Source of the DNA: DAIUFH01 sp036844705
GTDB taxonomy: Bacteria; Bacillota; Clostridia; Tissierellales; Tissierellaceae
DNA: 8,357 bases
Direction: 5' to 3'
Assembly (NCBI GenBank): GCA_036844705.1
Contig: DAIUFH010000085.1
Coordinates: 1-8,357, forward strand
Part shown: positions 5,582 to 8,357 of the stretch, in pieces
Position numbering within the stretch: position 1 is the stretch's first letter
How the letters are laid out: each line of letters begins with the position of its first letter
Notes under the pieces: generated by a model
Told to the model about the DNA's origin: nothing
Database searches by the model: none
Seen by the model: only the letters and a program-made list of their open reading frames with translations
Made by a program: the position numbers and the translations under genes

Positions 5582-6822
5582 CTAATACAAAGAGAAGTGT
5601 TTGGCATAGCTATCGTTTCTCTATCACACTAATTATATCTATAGTTATAGGCAGTGTAATCGGGATTATATTCGGAGAAAAAGCAACTGTCTTGAAGCCT
5701 TTAGGAGATATATTTTTAAATCTAATGTTTACTGCAGTGACTCCTTTAGTATTTATTACTATTGCAAGTGCCGTTGGCAGCATGGCCAACATGAAAAGGC
5801 TTGGGAAAATACTTGGTAATATGTTTTTGACCTTTGTAATTACAGGGCTAATTGCTGCTGTTTTAATTATTTTTGTTGTAAAAATATTCCCTCCGGCAGA
5901 AGGAGTGAACATTGTAATAGAATCGACAGAAGAGCTTGAGAAAATAAAGCTAGCGGATCAGATTGTAAGTGCTCTAACTGTAAATGATTTCAGTAAATTG
6001 CTATCCAGATCAAATATGATGCCATTAATCGTATTCTCAATAATATTTGGTTTTTGTGTCAGCTCCCTTGGTGAAGGAAATATCATATCAAAAGGTTTAG
6101 ATTCACTATCACAGGTAATGATGAAATTTATAAATGTTATAATGCTTTATGCTCCAATTGGATTAGGTGCCTATTTTGCTAATTTGATTGGTGAATTTGG
6201 ACCACAGCTACTAGGTGCATATGCAAGAGCAATGGCCATATATTATCCTATTTGTGTTGTTTATTTCTTCCTCGCATTTGCCGGTTATACCTATTATGCT
6301 GGCGGTAAAGCTGCTGTAAAATCATTCTTTAAAAACATCCTAGAGCCTACTATAACATCCATAGCGACTCAAAGCTCAATTGCTACTCTTCCTGTTAATC
6401 TTGATGCTGCTGAACGTATTGGAGTACCAAAGGATATTCGGGAAATAATATTACCAATTGGTGCTACAATGCATATGGATGGTACTGTTCTTTCCTCAAT
6501 ATTAAAAATATCTTTCCTATATGGCATCTTTGGTCAAGAATTTTCAGGTATAGGAACATATATAATAGCTGTCGCCATTTCTATACTAGGTGGAGTTGTA
6601 ATGTCAGGTATACCGGGTGGTGGACTAATAGGCGAAATGTTGATTGTAAATCTATTTGGATTCCCCTCAGAGGCTTTTCCTATCGTTGCAACCATTGGAT
6701 TCTTAGTAGACCCTCCTGCAACTTGTATAAATTCAACAGGTGATACTGTTGCAGCTATGATTGTAACTAGACTAGTTGAAGGAAAGGATTGGATGAAAAA
6801 TAAATTGGAAACTTCTAAATAA
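5578..6822 (+). CDS. Dicarboxylate/amino acid:cation symporter (DAACS/SDF family)
   Basis: A 414-residue membrane transporter of the glutamate-transporter fold (GltPh, GltT, DctA), which couples uptake of amino acids or dicarboxylates to Na+ or H+. I chose ATG 5578, which makes an ATGA overlap with dapF and has GGAAGGA (5562-5568) 9 nt before it; an ATG in frame at 5560 lacks such a site. Hallmarks are the re-entrant loop TQSSIATLP (264-272), the unwound helix HMDGT (299-303), the second loop GIPGGG (344-349), and the last helix DPPATCINSTGD (378-389). Compared with GltPh, Asp378, Thr382, Asn385 and Asp389 match Asp394, Thr398, Asn401 and Asp405. However Ala381 replaces Arg397, which holds the acidic side chain of the substrate, and His299 replaces Asn310. 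A neutral substrate is therefore more likely than glutamate or aspartate. A hairpin terminator follows. Confidence 0.9.
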   Translation: MTNTKRSVWHSYRFSITLIISIVIGSVIGIIFGEKATVLKPLGDIFLNLMFTAVTPLVFITIASAVGSMANMKRLGKILGNMFLTFVITGLIAAVLIIFVVKIFPPAEGVNIVIESTEELEKIKLADQIVSALTVNDFSKLLSRSNMMPLIVFSIIFGFCVSSLGEGNIISKGLDSLSQVMMKFINVIMLYAPIGLGAYFANLIGEFGPQLLGAYARAMAIYYPICVVYFFLAFAGYTYYAGGKAAVKSFFKNILEPTITSIATQSSIATLPVNLDAAERIGVPKDIREIILPIGATMHMDGTVLSSILKISFLYGIFGQEFSGIGTYIIAVAISILGGVVMSGIPGGGLIGEMLIVNLFGFPSEAFPIVATIGFLVDPPATCINSTGDTVAAMIVTRLVEGKDWMKNKLETSK

Positions 6823-6826
6823 GTTT

Positions 6827-6855
6827 AGCCAAGTATATATTTTACTTGGCTTTAT
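6827..6855 (+). terminator. Terminator of the dapF-symporter unit
   Basis: AGCCAAGTA (6827-6835) pairs with TACTTGGCT (6843-6851) over 9 bp around a 7-nt loop, followed by TTATTT. It begins 5 bp after the symporter stop codon. In the other direction the hairpin follows the stop of the minus-strand YbaK gene, but no T run follows on that strand. Confidence 0.85.
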
Positions 6856-7310
6856 TTGCATACTTCTATCCATTCGCCACTTGTAACTTCAGCAAGATAA
6901 TTTACACCTATTTTTAAACATGTATTGGGCTCACCAGCTGCAGGATATACATAATCAAATACCTTAAGAGATTCATCTAAGTATATATCTAAAGGCTTAT
7001 TTAATCCAAATGGACATACTCCCCCTACTGGATGGCCAGTCGACTCTAACAGCTCATCTGCTCCTATGAATTTAGCTTTTTCATTGAATCTGTCCTTAAA
7101 TCTTCTGTTGTCAATTCTTACATCGCCTTTAGCAATTATTAAAATATCTCTGTCTTTAAGCCTTAAGGCCATTGTCTTTGCTATACGCGCTGGTTCTACT
7201 CCTAAGGCATTTGCCGCTAATTCTACAGTAGCAGTACTCTCATTCATCTCTACAACTTTTAAGTCCAAATTTTGTTCTTTAATTTGTTTTTTTACACTTT
7301 CTAATGTCAT
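6852..7310 (-). CDS. YbaK/EbsC-type aminoacyl-tRNA deacylase
   Basis: A 152-residue protein of the YbaK/ProRS-INS family. Characterised members are free-standing editing enzymes that hydrolyse mischarged tRNAs, such as Cys-tRNA(Pro), in the cytoplasm. The length is that of a single YbaK domain. Visible features are the conserved Lys45 in ARIAKTMALR, the strand ILIIAKGDVRID, the glycine-rich GHPVGGVCPFGL (92-103), which is the signature block of the family, and YPAAGEPNTCLKI near the C-terminus. The ATG at 7310 has AAGGAG (7329-7324) 13 nt upstream, a long spacing, but a stop codon just upstream in frame leaves no better start. It follows the acetyltransferase gene by 30 bp on the same strand, so the two are probably co-transcribed. 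The exact tRNA substrate cannot be told from sequence. Confidence 0.92.
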   Translation of the reverse strand: MTLESVKKQIKEQNLDLKVVEMNESTATVELAANALGVEPARIAKTMALRLKDRDILIIAKGDVRIDNRRFKDRFNEKAKFIGADELLESTGHPVGGVCPFGLNKPLDIYLDESLKVFDYVYPAAGEPNTCLKIGVNYLAEVTSGEWIEVCK

Positions 7311-7340
7311 ATTACCAACTCAACTCCTTATAGCTTATCC

Positions 7341-7895
7341 TTAGTATTTCCAAGCATCCTTTACAATAGCATAATGTTCCACATCAAAGAATACTCCCTT
7401 AATCTTTACCTCTTGAATCCCTCGTCCTTCATATTTCATATTACATTTTTGCATAACCTTTCCTGATGCACCATTACCAACATAATGGGTTGATTCTAAT
7501 CTATTTAAGACTATTACCTCAAAATAGAATTTCATAAGTTCTCTTAATGTTTCACTCATATACCCCTTATTCCAATATTCCCTATTTAGTACATATCCAA
7601 AGCTAGCTTTGTCATTTTGCTCATCAATTCGAAAATCAATTGTTCCGATACATTTATTATTAGATTTTAACTCTATAGCATATAAACATGGATTATTTAA
7701 ATAAAACTGATTTATCACCCTTATGGTTTGATCTTTGGTCTTATGTGTAGTCCATGTCAGATACTTTACTGTTTCCTCATCATTGGCATATTCAAACACA
7801 TCATCTACATCTTTAATTGTATATGGTCTTATAATGAGCCTTTCTGTATAAAAGATTCTGTTATTATTTAATAATTGCTTGTAATTTGCTTTCAA
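7341..7895 (-). CDS. GNAT family N-acetyltransferase (RimJ/RimL type)
   Basis: A soluble acetyl-CoA-dependent acetyltransferase of the RimJ/RimL-like branch. Numbering from a TTG start at 7895 gives 184 residues. The N-terminal strand TERLIIRPYTIKD (17-29) is characteristic; then comes IGTIDFRID (83-91) and the acetyl-CoA-binding block YWNKGYMSE (107-115), equivalent to W-x-x-G-Y/I-x-x-E. The region NGASGKVMQKCNMKYEGR matches the usual N-x-x-S-x-x-V-x-x-K-x-G-M-x-x-E-G, with Cys-Asn where Lys-x-Gly-Met ends. I prefer TTG 7895 because AGGGGG (7910-7905) stands 9 nt before it; an ATG at 7925 in the same frame would add 10 residues but has only an A run before it. The substrate is unknown; relatives acetylate ribosomal protein N-termini, antibiotics or small amines. 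It leads a two-gene unit with the YbaK-type gene. Confidence 0.87.
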   Translation of the reverse strand: MKANYKQLLNNNRIFYTERLIIRPYTIKDVDDVFEYANDEETVKYLTWTTHKTKDQTIRVINQFYLNNPCLYAIELKSNNKCIGTIDFRIDEQNDKASFGYVLNREYWNKGYMSETLRELMKFYFEVIVLNRLESTHYVGNGASGKVMQKCNMKYEGRGIQEVKIKGVFFDVEHYAIVKDAWKY

Positions 7896-7945
7896 TCTAT
7901 ATTTCCCCCTGTCTTTAGCATGCATTTTTTTCTGATTTTCTTCAA
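7892..7945 (-). CDS. Possible 17-residue leader peptide before the acetyltransferase
   Basis: A TTG at 7945 follows GAGGTG (7956-7951) at good spacing and opens an 18-codon frame encoding MKKIRKKCMLKTGGNID. Its TGA stop overlaps the TTG I propose as the acetyltransferase start in the arrangement TTGA, as in translationally coupled genes. The peptide is very basic at its N-terminus. The ribosome binding site is better than that of either acetyltransferase start. It may be a coupling leader or a chance frame; codon evidence is too short to decide. Confidence 0.25.
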   Translation of the reverse strand: MKKIRKKCMLKTGGNID

Positions 7946-8126
7946 TTCTACACCTCTATTTATAGTTTTTCTAGTCCCATTTCCCATTCATCCAACAAAT
8001 TCCATATATTCATAAATAAACTCACTCTTAGACTTTGCTATTCTGTATCTATTCTACATACTATATGCATTTACCTTTTATTAAAAATTTAAAAATTACA
8101 TATTTTAAAATAATTCAAAATAACTA

Positions 8127-8155
8127 TTGACTTTTTTCTTTAATGGACATAAGAT
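8127..8155 (+). promoter_or_regulatory. Promoter of the T-box leader transcript
   Basis: TTGACT (8127-8132) is followed after exactly 17 bp by TAAGAT (8150-8155). Transcription would start near 8162, about 20 nt before the base of stem I of the T-box leader. The 230 bp between the acetyltransferase start and this promoter otherwise hold only AT-rich sequence and tiny frames. Confidence 0.8.
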
Positions 8156-8181
8156 ATTATTAATTATTTAAATGCTCTGAT

Positions 8182-8357
8182 GGAGAGAAAGATATCTAAT
8201 CTTATTTACAGAGAGTTGGAAACGGTGAAATCCAACATTAAGAGGATATGTAATATTCACTCCAAAGCAGATTCGTTAAACGATAATTCAAGTAGACGAA
8301 TCCGAAAGCCCATCGTTATAGGGGATAAGACTGTTAGGTCTGATTGAGTGATGACTT
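8182..8357 (+). promoter_or_regulatory. T-box leader, 5' part, probable Phe (UUC) specifier
   Basis: T-box leaders sense uncharged tRNA and control synthetase or amino acid genes. Stem I closes by GGAG (8182-8185) with CTCC (8260-8263). It continues ATATC/GATAT and TCTTA/TAAGA, then carries the AGAGAG bulge (8210-8215) and the apical hairpin GTTGGA/TCCAAC (8215-8220, 8231-8236) with the GGTGAAA loop. The specifier lies just before ACTCC: TTC at 8256-8258, a Phe codon. Stem II is GATTCGT/ACGAATC (8270-8276, 8296-8302) with AGTA and GAA bulge elements. A pseudoknot is visible: AACGAT (8279-8284) with ATCGTT (8312-8317), beside CCC/GGG (8309-8311, 8321-8323). A short stem III, AGAC/GTCT, follows. 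The antiterminator with TGGNACCGCG and the controlled gene lie beyond the window; phenylalanyl-tRNA synthetase is the natural guess. Confidence 0.93.

Noticed and set aside
7960..8013. A 17-codon minus-strand frame encoding MNIWNLLDEWEMGLEKL
   Set aside because: The peptide looks oddly protein-like and could be the tail of a lost gene, but it lacks a clear ribosome binding site and is too short to identify.
1..8357. tRNA, rRNA, CRISPR, transposase, toxin-antitoxin or phage genes
   Set aside because: I found no cloverleaf, rRNA stretch, spacer array or recognisable protein of these classes on either strand.

Overview
The window looks like chromosomal DNA of a low-GC Gram-positive bacterium, most likely a clostridial (Clostridia/Tissierellia-type) Firmicute. 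The reasons are AT-rich composition, strong AGGAGG-type ribosome binding sites, TTGACA/TATAAT-type promoters with 17-bp spacers, a SAM-I (S-box) riboswitch, a T-box leader, and two lipoproteins with Firmicute-style signal peptides. The taxonomic call is inference.

Layout. Positions 1-360 hold no gene I can support, but contain a 14-bp perfect inverted repeat (57-70 / 309-322). From 361 a strong promoter drives a SAM-I riboswitch (410-511) with a transcription terminator (518-541), followed by a complete methionine ABC importer operon: metN (ATPase, TTG start at 565), metI (permease) and metQ (substrate-binding lipoprotein). The riboswitch should shut the operon off when S-adenosylmethionine is plentiful.

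After metQ comes a 295-bp gene-less stretch packed with repeats: five 7-bp tandem units, then a 192-bp element with 20-bp imperfect terminal inverted repeats, a second nested inverted repeat, and about 2.5 copies of a 39-bp direct repeat. Next are an acidic 86-residue protein of unknown function (3381-3641) and, convergent with it across a shared bidirectional terminator, a 234-residue lipoprotein of unknown function (3694-4398, minus strand) with its own promoter.

Positions 4399-4720 contain a plus-strand promoter candidate and, unexpectedly, the intact C-terminal tail of a diaminopimelate decarboxylase (lysA) whose 5' part is gone. It lies 18 bp upstream of dapF (diaminopimelate epimerase), so a lysA-dapF pair was probably broken here. 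dapF overlaps by 4 bp (ATGA) a sodium/dicarboxylate-type symporter (DAACS family) with substitutions at substrate- and ion-binding positions. A hairpin terminator closes this pair.

On the minus strand, a GNAT acetyltransferase and a YbaK-type aminoacyl-tRNA deacylase form a two-gene unit (7895 to 6852). The right edge carries a good promoter and the 5' three-quarters of a T-box leader with a likely UUC (Phe) specifier. Its antiterminator and the controlled gene, probably pheS/pheT, lie outside the window.

Most of the window is ordinary metabolism and transport. The parts worth a second look are the lysA remnant, the repeat element after metQ, the inverted repeat at the left edge, the atypical symporter/DapF pair and the orphan acidic protein. 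I see no convincing new multi-gene system.
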